Source: Sternotherus odoratus (Eukaryota; Chordata; Testudines; Kinosternidae). From it: a DNA stretch of 64,000 nucleotides. The notes under the pieces were generated by a model. The model did not search any database. It was not told the DNA's origin and was given only the letters and a program-made list of their open reading frames with translations. This document shows, in pieces, positions 11,456-22,310 of the stretch (the stretch's first letter is position 1; each line of letters opens with the position of its first letter). The translations under genes and the position numbers were made by a program. Location of the stretch: the NCBI GenBank assembly GCA_032164245.1, contig JAVMKO010000006.1, forward strand, positions 103,433,310 to 103,497,309, read 5' to 3'.

Positions 11456-12059
11456 GGACGTTCCCCGAGCGACTTTGGTCCGGGTCGCAGCGGGTTGTGA
11501 GCAGGGTCGGCAGACGTTGAGTTTGGTTTCGATGATATTGAGGGATAACATCCACCCTTATTTTTACGCCTTTGTCTTTATGTGCTTTTGATTTGCACGG
11601 ATTCCGTGTTCACAATGACCGACCGAGGGCGGAGGGTCGGGCTAACTCTTTAATGGTGGCAAACCCTGCGATTCACCGCGTTACAGCTTTAGACCGGGCG
11701 AAAGACAAACTGTCCCCATCGCGTGTCAAAATCTGCCAAGTCATTCGCCTTAAATCAAACTCTAAGACGTTCTCCAGCCGCATTTTTCTTATGTTGCCTG
11801 TAAATTCTCATTATTATTGGTGGAAACATGTTTTTGCCAGTTTTCGAGTATGCGGAGCAATCGACATTTACTGATAAAAATCGACTGCGCCCAAACCTAG
11901 ATTTCTCTGCTAGGGTGGAGCAGCTGCAGGTACTCACCCTGCTGTCTAAAGCACAGGGCTGGGCATTAGGACTCCTGGGTTCTATCCCCAGCTCTGGGAG
12001 GGGAATGGGGTCTATTGGGTTAAAGCAGGAGCCAGCCTCTCACCCAGCTGTTATCTGGG

Positions 12060-12513
12060 GGCTCAACTGTGGGGCAGACCCAACCCCTCCTCTCCTCACT
12101 GGGGAAGGGTTTGGGGGATTTGCTTCCTGGCCAATTTTGTCCCTGCCTCTCTGCCTGGCACAGGGAACGGGGCCTGGCTGAATTCTCTTTCCCCCGGCAG
12201 ATGCCAGGGTGGAGAAAGAGACTCGCCAGTGGGAAGGGCCCATGGGAGCGGAACCACATGGGACATCCTGGAGCAGGGAGAGGCTTGGGGGGGGGGGCAG
12301 TGTGGAGACCCCTCAGGGGAAAGGCCCATGGGGGAGGAGGTAGATTTGAGGTATTCCCCTGGGCAAAGGGGAGAGAACTCTGCTGCCTAGCGTGTGCGGA
12401 GAGCCCCGGCCGGAGCGCAGACCTTGTCCGGTGAGATCCCGCACCGGGGAGCGCCCCTACAATGCCCCGTCTGTGGGAAACGCTTCAGCCAGGCCTCCCA
12501 CCGCACCCAGCAC
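12060..12513 (+). pseudogene. Decayed zinc-finger final exon (paralogue of genes C-F)
   Basis: The segment follows the layout of the last intron and final exon of gene E: a GGGGAAGGGTTTGGGGGATTTGCTTCCTG block (compare 53277-53309), a CGGCAG acceptor-like site near 12199, then linker sequence with GGGAAGGGCCCATGGGAGCG and CACATGGGACATCC (compare 53435-53475). At 12433-12515 one finger remains: RTGERPY, a one-base deletion, then CPVCGKRFSQASHRTQH and an immediate TAA. The array was lost apart from this finger. No promoter or upstream exons seen. It shows that the cluster once reached further left. Confidence 0.75.
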
Positions 12514-13039
12514 TAAGGATCACCAGATGACACCACTAAGGATCCCAAGGGGACAGCAACGAGGACCAGGACAACACAGGAACAGGATCGGTCTCAGGAG
12601 CAGGCAGGTACCGGCTGCTTCTTCCAAGGTGCCCCGGAGCAGCCACGGCTGACACTGGGGTGACAGCACCTCCTACAGGGCACACAGTCGCTATATAATC
12701 TGCTGTTGCTGGGTGGATTTCACCGAGTCAGGTGACTTTTCCCACTTCTACTTTCCCGCCATTATTCAAAAAGCGTGTCAACTTGGCGACAAAGAAGGGC
12801 TCCGACACGGAGGGCAAACACCAATCAGGAACAAAAATGGCGAACCCAGCCCAACATGACGATCAAAAAGCACGACACTGACATCACTTGTGTCTGGCCG
12901 CACTACGCTCCTCTTGTCGGCGGAACACGTCCACACTCGGTGCTGTAGCACCGACAGTGGGAGCAGTGCACTGCACTAGTTATCCCAGTGAGCTACTTGC
13001 CACTAGGAGTTGTGGGAAGGCAGAATGGATCATCGTGGG

Positions 13040-13893
13040 CAGGGCTGGATTACCCCATAGGCAGACTAAGCACGTGCTTAGGGCATTTTTAAAAAATTGA
13101 TATATTTCAAAAAAAGCATTGAAGTAGTCATCATGGGAAAAATCAGAACTTTGTTAGACTTCATTATACTCCATTCCACACTCTTCCCCCATTTTTCTGT
13201 TCTCTTTTTATTACTTATCCCAACTTAAACCAGGGGGGCGTCCTACTAACATAGATCGAAATAATGCAAGGAAATCAGATCCGGTCATGTATTGCAATAG
13301 TTGACTCATACCCTGTTGACTTGAACATGAATCTCTGTGGAGAAGTATGGCAGTTCCACTGTTATAGGCGGGCAAAGTTTAATGAAACAGGAAAGATGAA
13401 ATTCAGTCACATTGATCTTCATGACACAATATGGAAAGACGGAATCCAATGTGTATTTCCAAATGTAGAGATCGCACTACGTATTTTTCTAAAATTGATG
13501 CTTACTAACTGCGCCGCAGAACGCTCTGTTTCTAAGCTGAAAAGAATAAAAAACCCTCCGAGAACAACGTGTCAGGACAGACTTGATTCATTTTCCCTGT
13601 CATGTATGGACATGGACATTCTTTGTCGAGTCAGCTTCGATGAACTTATCCAGAATTTTGCAATCTGAAAATCTAGAAAGAAGTCATTTTAAATTTCAGC
13701 AGACAGGTAAGTTTTGTGTCATTTCAAAAAATAAAATTTTCTTTTCCGGTATAGTATTTTCCGGTATAGTATTTTCCGGTATAGTATTTTCCGGTATAGT
13801 ATTGTTTTTATTTTGAATTACATGTCGGGGGGGGGGGGGGGCACTATAATCCTTTCAGTGCTTAGGGCCTCTAAAGGTCTTAATCCGGCCCTG
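13040..13893 (+). mobile_element. Internally deleted hAT DNA transposon with transposase C-terminus
   Basis: Terminal inverted repeats CAGGGCTGGATTA (13040) and TAATCCGGCCCTG (ends 13893) differ at one base. Flanking 8-mers ATCGTGGG (13032-13039) and ATCACGGG (13894-13901) match at 6 of 8, both differences being transitions, as expected for an old hAT 8-bp target-site duplication. Inside, 13264-13668 reads as the hAT C-terminal dimerisation domain: FPNVEIALRIFLKL, TNCAAERSVSKLKRIKN, then DRLDSFSLSCMDMDIL. The catalytic N-terminal part is missing, so it is non-autonomous. A 15-bp TTTTCCGGTATAGTA repeat (four copies, 13742-13803) lies near the 3' end. The element sits inside another dispersed repeat (about 12880-14080). 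Confidence 0.85.
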
Positions 13894-14335
13894 ATCACGG
13901 GTGCAGGTTCAACATCTCACAATGCAGTTCTTTCCATCCCAGCATCCCATGCGCTTCCGACTGTGTTTCATGGCGTTTTTCAACGGTGCAATGGCGAAGT
14001 GAAACGGCACAATTTCACCAGTGGTATCCCAGAGCTTTTTAGTGGCTTACGGACGGTAAATTAACATCCTTGCCCCTAAGGGGAGCCACTGTGTCACTAG
14101 CTGGCTGTAGACTAGTTATTGTGCAATTCACACATTCCGGGCTCTGGGTCCTGGCGTTTAAGCATCCAGGCCAAAGTGATGCTACCTACCAACCTCTCCT
14201 TGCGCCCAGGCCCCTGCCGGAGCAGGGATGTTCAGCATTTTACTACAAAGGAAAGGGACGTTTGTCAAGATAAACAAAAATGTTATGGGCCCATCTAGCC
14301 AGATATCCCCACTCCCTGAGGTTCCAGGTCAGACT

Positions 14336-14450
14336 CGGGCGACCAGACAGCACTTGTGAAAAATCGGGACGGCGGGTACTAGGAGCCTATAGAAGGAAAA
14401 AACCCCAAATCGGGATTGTTCCTATAAAATCATGACATCTGGTCACCCTA
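14336..14450. mobile_element. Short MITE with GGTGACCAGA-type ends, copy 1
   Basis: Ends GGGCGACCAGAC and TCTGGTCACCCT are inverted; the inside has AAAATCGGGAC and CAAATCGGGATTGTTCC, an internal inverted pair. Two relatives are at 47807-47935 and 56886-57014. Non-coding. 14450-14933 after it holds a dispersed repeat with GGGCCCATCTAGCC (also at 14287) and no gene. Confidence 0.7.
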
Positions 14451-14932
14451 GAGCCGAGCCCTGCATCCGTCTGCCCGGATCACAACCATGGGCCCATCTA
14501 GCCTGGTATCCCGTCTCCAGCAGTGGCTTCCGAGGAGCCTGTAAGGAGACCCTTAGTGGACAGTTCCAGAACAGCCGGCCTGTGTCACTTCCTCACTCGT
14601 GTCCTTTCAGCTCCTTCCAATGACAGAAATGGAAAAAATTCCAGGCTGAGTTTTTCCCAGCTCCCCGCCGGGTTTGGATGTTTGATCCCCACCACAAAGG
14701 CAGCTGCAAAAACCCCTTTCTTTCAAATAATAATTTCCCTGACTCGCTGGTTTTTGCCAAGTGTTCTGCCCTTCTCCCAGCAATCAATGGGGATTGGATG
14801 GCCCTGGGGTTAGTTACAGTCCTAAGATGTGGGAGTCTTGCATTCATTCCCCATTCGACCACAGCCTCTCTGGGTGGCCTGGAGTATATCACATCACGCT
14901 CACAGCTCTGCATTATGACAATAAATATACAC

Positions 14933-15225
14933 TAATCATAGACTATCAGAGTGGGAAGGGAACTCAGGAGGCATCTAGTCCAACCCCCTGCTCAAAGCAG
15001 GACCAATCCCCAATTTAACCCTCCCAGCCAGGGCTTTGCCAAGCCTGACCTTAAAAACCTCTAAGGAAGGAGATTCTACCACCTCCCTAGGTAACCCATT
15101 CCAGTGCTTCACCACCCTGCTAGTGGAAAAGTTTTTCCTAATATCCAACCTAAACTGTCTCCACTGCAATTTGAGACCATTCCTCCTTGTTCTGTAATCC
15201 CATGCTTCAGAGCTTCAGCCCTGCA
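14933..15225 (-). mobile_element. CR1 LINE 3' end
   Basis: Read on the minus strand it encodes the end of the CR1 reverse-transcriptase [23 protein letters not shown] then [18 protein letters not shown], followed by the CR1 3' tail. Truncated at the 5' side as usual. 15225-15890 to its right is unique-looking sequence without a supported gene. Confidence 0.9.
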
Positions 15226-15889
15226 GCTGTCAGGAAGGATTTGGGTTTTTGTTTTGCTTTTCACCTTCCTCTGCAGTGTAGGACACGGGTCACCTGACAA
15301 CATCATCTGGGCGCATCTCACTAATCAGTCGCCTGGGGAGCTGGGAGCTGAGCGGGAAGCTCTTCCCGCATGCAGTGCATTTGTAGGGTTGATCCACCAT
15401 GGTGGACATCAGTGGTGGGCTGGGCTGGGATCTCCTCCTCCCTGCTCAGGACTCTGCGAGGTCCTGCCCAGCTCCGCTACTGCAGTCCCTTCCCGCTGGG
15501 GCGTCTCTTCCGTCCCAGGAGAGAGGGTTTGTCTACACGGCCCACTAAATCTGGGGTTGTGGACTCTTTTTCCAAGCCCATGTGGGAGCCTCCACCCTGC
15601 GTGGTGAACAGACTCTCCCGGGGCACAAAGGTGCTATGGAGTCTCTACTTCTCTCTCTGGGGGTGGGAGGTTTCCACACAGCCCCTTTCCTGGGTTTCTC
15701 TCTGCTGTAAGCCAGGCCCTCGGACATTCAATTCCCAGAACAACTTGGGGGGTTATAAACGTGCTCAACAAACACAGCTACTATGTGAGCAAGGGGTCAA
15801 TGAGGAGGAGGGTTCCTTTGGGCTGAACTCCCACATTGGGCTCAAGGCCACCTGAGTCCTACACCTGCCTGGGTGGGGAGTGGGGTCTA

Positions 15890-16330
15890 ATGGTTAGAGC
15901 ACCAGTGCCTGGGAGCCAGGACTCCTGGGTTCTGTCCCCTGCTCGGGGAGTTGAGTTTAGTGGGTTAGAGGAGGCGAGAGGGGGTGCTGGGAGTCAGGAC
16001 TCCTGGGTTCTGTCCCCTGCTCGGGGAGTTGAGTTTAGTGGGCGAGAGGGGGTGCTGGGAGCCAGGACTCCTGGGTTCTGTCCCCTGCTCGGGGAGTTGA
16101 GTTTAGTGGGTGAGAGGAGGCGAGAGGGGGTGCTGGGAGCCAGGACTCCTGGGTTCTGTCCCCTGCTCGGGGAGTTGAGTTTAGTGGGTTAAGAGGAGGC
16201 GAGAGGGGGTGCTGGGAGCCAGGACTCCTGGGTTCTGTCCCCTGCTCGGGGAGTTGAGTTTAGTGGGTGAGAGGAGGCGAGAGGGGGTGCTGGGAGCCAG
16301 GACTCCTGGGTTCCATTCTGGGCTAGGGAG
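15890..16330 (+). repeat. Minisatellite derived from a MIR-like SINE head, array 1
   Basis: About six copies of a roughly 60-78-bp unit carrying GGAGCCAGGACTCCTGGG, TTCTGTCCCCTGCTC and GAGTTTAGTGGGTGAGAGG. Each unit matches the 5' part of MIR-like SINEs (tRNA-like head plus GGTTCTATCCC box) seen singly elsewhere, for example at 43783 and 18895. Confidence 0.85.
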
Positions 16331-16529
16331 TGGCCTCTAAGGCAGCAGTGGCTAGTGGCCAGGACTCCTGGGTTCTATTCTTGGCTGCGGCGGGGACTGA
16401 GGTCTAGCGGGTTAAAGCAGCGTGTGGGGGTGGGGCCTGAGGTCTAGCGGCTGAGAGCAGCGTGTGGGGGCGGAGAGCCAGGACTCCTGGGTTCCCTCCC
16501 GGGTGGGGGCGGGAGGTGAGGCGCTGGCT

Positions 16530-16826
16530 GCTGGAGGGGGGGGGGGGTCTCGCTCCACTCCCAATCCACTCGGTCTGCGGCGGCTCTCCCGGCCAATGGC
16601 AGCCGGGCTGAATGGGGGGGGTGGCCTGTCCCAGCCAATCACTATGGAGATTCTCCCGGGTTCCCCCCCCCGCATCCCCTCTCCCCCCCCCCACTCCTCC
16701 CCATAACGTCGTCTCCTCTCCGCTCCCGAGTCCCTCCCCGCGGGGACCGCAGCCCGGGGCGAGCTGGAGCCGGGGGCGCACCCTAGGGCGGGGAGCCCAG
16801 CTGGGGAGCCCGCCCCCGCCCCCGCG
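16530..16826 (+). promoter_or_regulatory. CpG-rich promoter and 5' non-coding exon of gene A
   Basis: Two CCAAT boxes (GGCCAATGG at 16591 and GCCAATCAC at 16634) about 40 bp apart precede a CpG-rich tract. A donor CCCGCG|GTGAGTGG closes a probable non-coding exon at 16826. No TATA box. The next acceptor is at 17543, so the first intron is about 0.7 kb. Start site not determined. Confidence 0.6.
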
Positions 16827-17179
16827 GTGAGTGGGTGGCGATGGGGGGGGCCACAGGAAGCAGTCAGCACCGGCCCCAACTTCCTCCGGAGTCCCTGGGA
16901 GGGGGGGTCCCCGGAGCCAGCGGGGTAACGTGGCGGGGGACTGGCAGCAGCACGTGTGGGGGGATGGGCGGGGGAACAGCTGATTGTTGGGGGCAGGGCT
17001 CCGGAGGGTGGGGAGGGGCCGATCCTGGCCGGGGTGGGCCCTGATGGGGCGGCCCCAGCGCTACTGGGGGAGGGGGGGGGCAGAGGGGGGGAATCGCCCG
17101 GGGCTCCGTGAGCGAGGCGGGTCCCTGCCCTGGGGGAGAAGGGCCTGGATGTCAGGAACCTTGGTTCTCTTGGAGGGGG

Positions 17180-17490
17180 GGGGCAGGACTCCTGGGTTCC
17201 ACCCCTGGCTCTGGGAGTGGGGTCTAGAGGGGATCTAGTGCGTGGGGCTGGGGGACAGGACTCCTGGGTTCCACCCCTGGCTCTGGGAGTGGGGTCTAGA
17301 GGGGATCTAGTGGGGGGGGGGGCAGGACTCCTGGGTTCCACCCCTGGCTCTGGGAGTGGGGTCTAGAGGGGATCTAGTGGGGGGGGGGCAGGACTCCTGG
17401 GTTCCACCCCTGGCTCTGGGAGTGGGGTCTAGAGGGGATCTAGTGGGTGGGACTGGGGGGTGCAGGACTCCTGGGTTCTACCCCTGGCTC
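17180..17490 (+). repeat. Minisatellite derived from a MIR-like SINE head, array 2
   Basis: Five copies of a 63-74-bp unit with CAGGACTCCTGGGTTCCACC, CTGGCTCTGGGAGTGG and GGTCTAGAGGGGATCTAGTG, inside the first intron of gene A and ending about 50 bp before its first coding exon. Confidence 0.85.
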
Positions 17491-17570
17491 TGGTACTTGG
17501 TGCATGCGGCTGGTTTTGACCGTGTATCTTTTCTCCCCCAAAGCTGCCCTTGGCCCGGTCTCCAGCCCCG

Positions 17571-20500
17571 ATGGAGGAGGAGGAGGACGAGATGGAGGAG
17601 CGGGAGGGGAGCTCTCCCTCTGGGGGACTGGTGATCTCCACGGATGGGGATTCAGTGAGTGCCTGGTGCTCCGGGACTGTCCACGGGGATTCCCCTTCTG
17701 CTCTCTAGGCCAACGTGCCTCCAGCGGGCCCCATGCGGGAAGCGGGGGGCTGATCTGGGGGGAGAAATGGGAGCTGTCCCTAGTCCAGGGTGAGGAATGG
17801 GGGTGGATGATTGGGTTGAGGATTTGGGTCAAAGGAGGAGATATGAGGGGTGGGGTGGCCAGGTCTAGGGGGAAGGGGGCTGGCTGGGCTGAGACCTATT
17901 CGAACCTCGTTCCTGCCTTTTGTACCTATGCAGCCAGCTCTGGGGTGCAGCCCGCTGCCCTGCCTGCAGGGCTGGTTGAATACGTGCAGTGGATCCTGGG
18001 CCCTGCTGAGCCCAGAGGGGATTTGGTGTGGGGCTAGGGTGGGAGCTTGTCGTGCTGAGTCCCCCTTCCCCTCCGATGCTCCCCCTTTAGTCGCAATCCC
18101 CTTCTCCGCCCAAGTGGGGCTCTCCCGGCCCTCTGGACGGGCGGCCCGAGTTGCAGCAGGAGGAAGAGGCCGAGGAAGAGGAGGACCAAGAGTTCCAGGT
18201 GCAGACGTTGAAGATCCCAGCAGATGGGGACTCTGTGAGTAACTAACCTGCTGATAAATGCCCCCCCCCCATGCTGTGCTGCAGGGAATGGGGCGGGGGA
18301 GGGGAGCCTTTCCCAGAGCTGACCCCAGTGCACTGCTAAAGGGTGATGTGCACCAGATGGGGGGGGGGGGGTGTCTCAGTATGGGGTGCTCTCCCCTCAC
18401 AGTCTGTGCAGACCCCAATGCCCCCATGTGTGCTGGGGGGGCTGTGCTGTGTGGAGTGGGGTGGGTGGAATTCTTACCCTCTCCCCAGAGACAGGGTCTT
18501 CTATAGGTGCGTGGGAACGTCCCCTCCCACTGTGCTTCCTACGTCCCCCTGTGGTTTCAGGTAGATACACGTCCCACGTTAAACTGCTTAGTGACTGAGA
18601 ACCGGCCTCTGTGTCGTAACACAGAGGTGGCTGCATCACTGCACCAGGTGAGGGACCCCTGTAGAAACCGTTCCTGTGCCCCACCCCAGAGGTGGCTGCA
18701 TCACATATAAACAGCCCCTCCATGCCGCCCCAGAGCAGGTAAAACTCTTGGGCCTGTGCAAAGCTTGGGATGAATGTTAACCTGGAAATAGCTGAGCAGT
18801 TTTTGTACTGGGGGGGGGGGGGGGAAATGCCGCAAGAGCAGGGAAATTACTGCAGTGTATTAAAGGAGAGCTAGCAGAGTCCAGATGGCTTAACCCACGG
18901 GGTACGGTGTCTGGGGGTCAAGACTAGGTTCTATCCCTGGTCCTGGAAGGGCAGCGGGGTCTAATGGGTTATAGCAGAGGTGACTGGAAATCAGGACTCC
19001 TGGGTTCTGTCCCCAGCACTGGAACCTTAAGTCATTAATTCTCCCCATCTTGTGCCTCAGTTTCCCCCTGAGGGCTAACCACTTATCAGCCTGTCAGTGA
19101 GAGGGGTTTCAGCCTCTCCCCCAGCCCAGCCCCATCTGGGATCAGGAAGCTGGGGTTTGAACTATGCCTTGTGGCTGGATCCAGTTTGTGCCGAGGGACC
19201 AGGCTGGGGTGCCCCTCCCACACTGTTTAACCATCTCCCCACTTGCCTTTCCCTTAGCTGGACTCGGCCACTTTCCCGGAGGAGCTGTCTGAGGAGGAGG
19301 AGGGAGATGAGGAGGAAGAGGAGCTGGTAATCAGAAGGGTGAAGGCAGAGGAGGAAGAGGACCAAGAGTTTGAGGTACAGAACTTGGGGGTGTCCATGGA
19401 TGGAAGATCAGTGAGTGGGGCCAACCGGGGGAGGACGGAGGTGGCTGGGTCAGTGCAGAGGGGAGGTTTGCTGGGCTGAATTGTGGGGCGAGATGTCTAT
19501 AGGCCAAGGGGTCCCAGAGCCAACCCGGAGGGTGAGAGAGGAAGGGGGCTGGGCGGGTTGGGGTGATTGAGGTGGGGGATGACTGGCCCAGGGGCCGATC
19601 TGAGGGGAGGCAGGGGGTTAGGCTGGCTGGGCCAATGTGGGGCAGCAATTCCTTTGCTCTAACCCTGCCCCCCCAGCTGGAGTCAGAGGCACACCGGGGC
19701 TCGCTGCCCACGGAGGAGCCAGTGGGGGATTCGGAAGTGCGGGTGGAGCCCAAACTTGAGGGGCAGAAGCCGAGGATCCCAGCGGAGGGGAATTCGGTGA
19801 GTAACCAATAGAGGGTGATGGTGGGGGGGGACACAGCTCCTCCCTCACCACCTGAATCCCAGTGAGGACCATGGCGAAGGGACTGGATGTGGGTTGGGGG
19901 CTGGTGCCCTAGAGATTGTTTGCTCAGCTGTTGGGGAGTGAAGGGTTAAATTGGGGTTCCCTGGGGCCGGGCAGGGCTGGACGGGGTGGGGGGAATCTGT
20001 GGTTACAGGGATGGGGGGATTCTGGGGATCCCCTTATCAGGATAATCCCCCTTAGTGGCACTATCTTACCCCTGACCAGCCACTGTAAATAAGGAGCGGA
20101 ATGTTATGTAGGGGCGAGGGTTCCGGGGGCGGAATGATGTGTGGGGCGAGGATTCCGGGGACAGAATGTTGTGTGGGGTGAGGATTCCAGGGGTGGAATT
20201 TTGGGATTGCAGTTAGTGAGGCAGAAAAGGAGAATTAGCAGAATGGGGGAGGGCTGGAGTGGGGCGGCAGCGCCAGGAGAAGCGGTTAGCGAGTTCAAGT
20301 GATGGTGGGGTTGGGGGCAGGCACTCAGGATGCCTGGGTTCTATCCCTGGCTATGGGATGGGGGTAGGGACAGGGGCGCTATTGTTGGCTCTGTGGAAGT
20401 GAATTAATGCCCTGGTGCATCTCCCCCCACAGTCCATTCTGCAGCTGGTGGCACGCCGGGGCTCACTGCCCGTGGAGGAGCCAGTGGGGGATTCGGAAGT

Positions 20501-22016
20501 GCGGATGGAGCCCAAACTTGAGGGGCAGAAGCTGAGGATCCCAGCAGAGGGGAATTCAGTGAGTAACCAATAGAGGGTGACCGGGGGGGACACAGCTCCT
20601 CCCTCACCCCCTGAATCCCAGTGATGACCATGGCGAAGGGACTGGATGTGGGTGTGGGCTGGTGCCTTAGAGATTGTTTGCTCAGCTGCTGGGGAGTGAA
20701 GGGTTAAATTGGGGTTCCCTGGGGCCGGGCAGGGCTGGACGGGGTGGGGGGAATCCTGTGGTTACAGGGATGGGGGGATTCTGGGGATCCCCTTATCAGG
20801 ATAATCCCCCTTAGTGGCACTAGCTTACCCCCAACCAGCCACTGTAAATGAGGGGCAGAATGTTGGGGGCGGGGGAGGGTTCAGTGGGCGGAATGTTGGG
20901 TGGTCCGAGGGTTCCGTGGGCGGAATGTTGGGATTGCAGCTAGTGAGGGAGGAAAGGAGAACTAGCAGAATGGGATGGGGGAGGACCGGGGTGGGACGGC
21001 AGTGCCAGGAGAAGGTTCATTGGGGGGTAAGAGATGTATGGAGGACGTGGGGGGGTGGGCGTGGGAGGGGGGGCTTTATCCTTAGCCCCATGGAAATGAA
21101 TTAATGCCTTGGTGCCTCTCCCCCACAGACTGTCCTGCAGCTGAGGGCGTCCCCGGGGGGTGGGGGCCGGGCGAGGACCCCGATGCCGGAGCGCTCCAAC
21201 ACCTGTGTGGAGTGCGGCAAGAGCTTCAGCCGCCGCTCCAACCTGGTGAAGCACCAGATCATCCACACCGGCGAGAAGCCCTTCTCGTGCGGGGAGTGCG
21301 GCCGCAGCTTCACCCAGAGCTCGGCCCTTACCAAGCACCAGCGCACCCACACCGGGGAGCGCCCCTACGTCTGCGGGGAGTGCGGCAAGGCCTTCACCGC
21401 CAGCTCCAACCTGCTGCAGCACCAGCGTTTCCACACCGGGGAGCGCCCCTACGTCTGCGGCGAGTGCGGCAAGGCCTTCAGCCAGAGCTCCAACTACAAC
21501 CTGCACCGGCGCACCCACACCGGCGTCACCCCCTACCAGTGCGGCGTCTGCGGCAAGCGCTTCACGGGCAGCTCCTGCCTGGCTCGCCACCGGCGCACCC
21601 ACACCGGCGAGAAGCCCTACCAGTGCTCCGAGTGCGGCAAGCGCTTCTCCGGCAGCTCCACCCTGGTCAACCACCGGCGCACCCACACCGGCGAGAAGCC
21701 CTACGGCTGCGCCGAGTGCGGCAAGGCCTTCACCCACCATTCCAACCTGGTGGACCACTGGCGCGTCCACACCGGCGAGAAGCCCTACATCTGCGCCGAG
21801 TGCGGCAAGAGCTTCCGGCTCAGCTCTCACATCATCCGGCACCGGCGCACCCACGCCAACGCCGGCGCGGCCAACGCCAACGGGGCTGACCACCTGTACA
21901 TCTGCAGCCAGTGTGGCAAGGGCTTCCAGGTCGGACCCAGCCACCTGCAGCAGGAAGCCCACCAGGAAGAGGGACCCTATAGCTGTACCGAGTGCGGCAA
22001 TAGCTGCTGGACGTAG
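17571..22016 (+). CDS. Gene A: acidic-repeat C2H2 zinc-finger protein, 8 intact fingers
   Basis: Probable nuclear DNA-binding regulator of 504 aa; no orthologue recognised. Coding exons: 17571-17654, 18091-18234, 19258-19410, 19677-19796, 20433-20558, 21129-22016, all symmetric phase 0. ATG 17571 is the first in its exon and opens [13 protein letters not shown]. The five upstream exons are Glu-rich modules that each end in a like sequence ([35 protein letters not shown]), pointing to serial exon duplication. The last exon encodes eight canonical C2H2 fingers with TGE(K/R)P linkers from CVECGKSF on, then a ninth finger lacking the first His and a truncated tenth ([10 protein letters not shown], stop). 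No KRAB or SCAN. Promoter at 16530-16826. No canonical poly(A) signal was found nearby. Confidence 0.88.
18590..18735 (+). repeat. Dispersed repeat with AGAGGTGGCTGCAT motif, copy 3
   Basis: Two units: CACAGAGGTGGCTGCATCAC then CCCCTGTAGAAACC, and CCCCAGAGGTGGCTGCATCA. In an intron of gene A. See 1556-1690 and 9540-9660. A G homopolymer follows at 18810-18823. Confidence 0.6.
18895..19080 (+). mobile_element. MIR-like SINE in gene A intron
   Basis: Contains a head with GGGGTCTAATGGGTTATAGC, then GGACTCCTGGGTTCTGTCCC and a core ending TGTGCCTCAGTTTCCCCCTG, the hallmark words of MIR-type SINEs. Confidence 0.7.
19677..21020 (+). repeat. Tandem duplication of an exon plus its flanking introns in gene A
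   Basis: The exon 19677-19796 with about 400 bp of downstream intron recurs at 20433-20558 with its intron (GTGAGTAACCAATAGAGGG, then ATGGCGAAGGGACTGGATGT, then GGTTCCCTGGGGCCGG) about 760 bp later. The acceptor region of the second copy (GAATTAATGCCCTGGTGC) recurs before the final exon (GAATTAATGCCTTGGTGC, near 21095). A roughly 36-bp GGCGGAATGTTG repeat sits in both introns. Confidence 0.85.
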
Positions 22017-22184
22017 AGGGGCGGAGCCTGTTGCAGGGGAGGGGCTTGGCATGTCCGTCCCCCGTCCTCCCTCACTCCAGGCACTTTGTACACCCACTGG
22101 CTGTGTGATCGGTTCCTGTGTGGGGGCGGGGCTTGGATCCTGCCGGGGGCGGGGCTTGGAGCACCGCTTTTGGTCCTGCCCCTT

Positions 22185-22310
22185 GCTCCAGGAACCCCTT
22201 TGTGTGCAGGGAGTGTGGTGACAGCTGCTGGAGGGGGCGGGACTTGGGCGGGAATAAGCTAGTTGCCACGCCCCCACACCGGGGAGCACCCCTCCTATGG
22301 GATCAGCTCC
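22185..22310 (+). pseudogene. Relic zinc fingers beyond the stop of gene A
   Basis: After the stop at 22016 the sequence still reads NPFVCRECGDSCWRG (about 22190-22235) and CACACCGGGGAGCACCCCTC (22275-22294, the HTGEHP linker) in the midst of GGGGCGGGGCTTGG spacers. The first matches the truncated last finger of gene A. They look like former fingers cut off by a premature stop and pulled apart by repeats. From 22310 to 23750 no gene is recognised. Confidence 0.6.
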
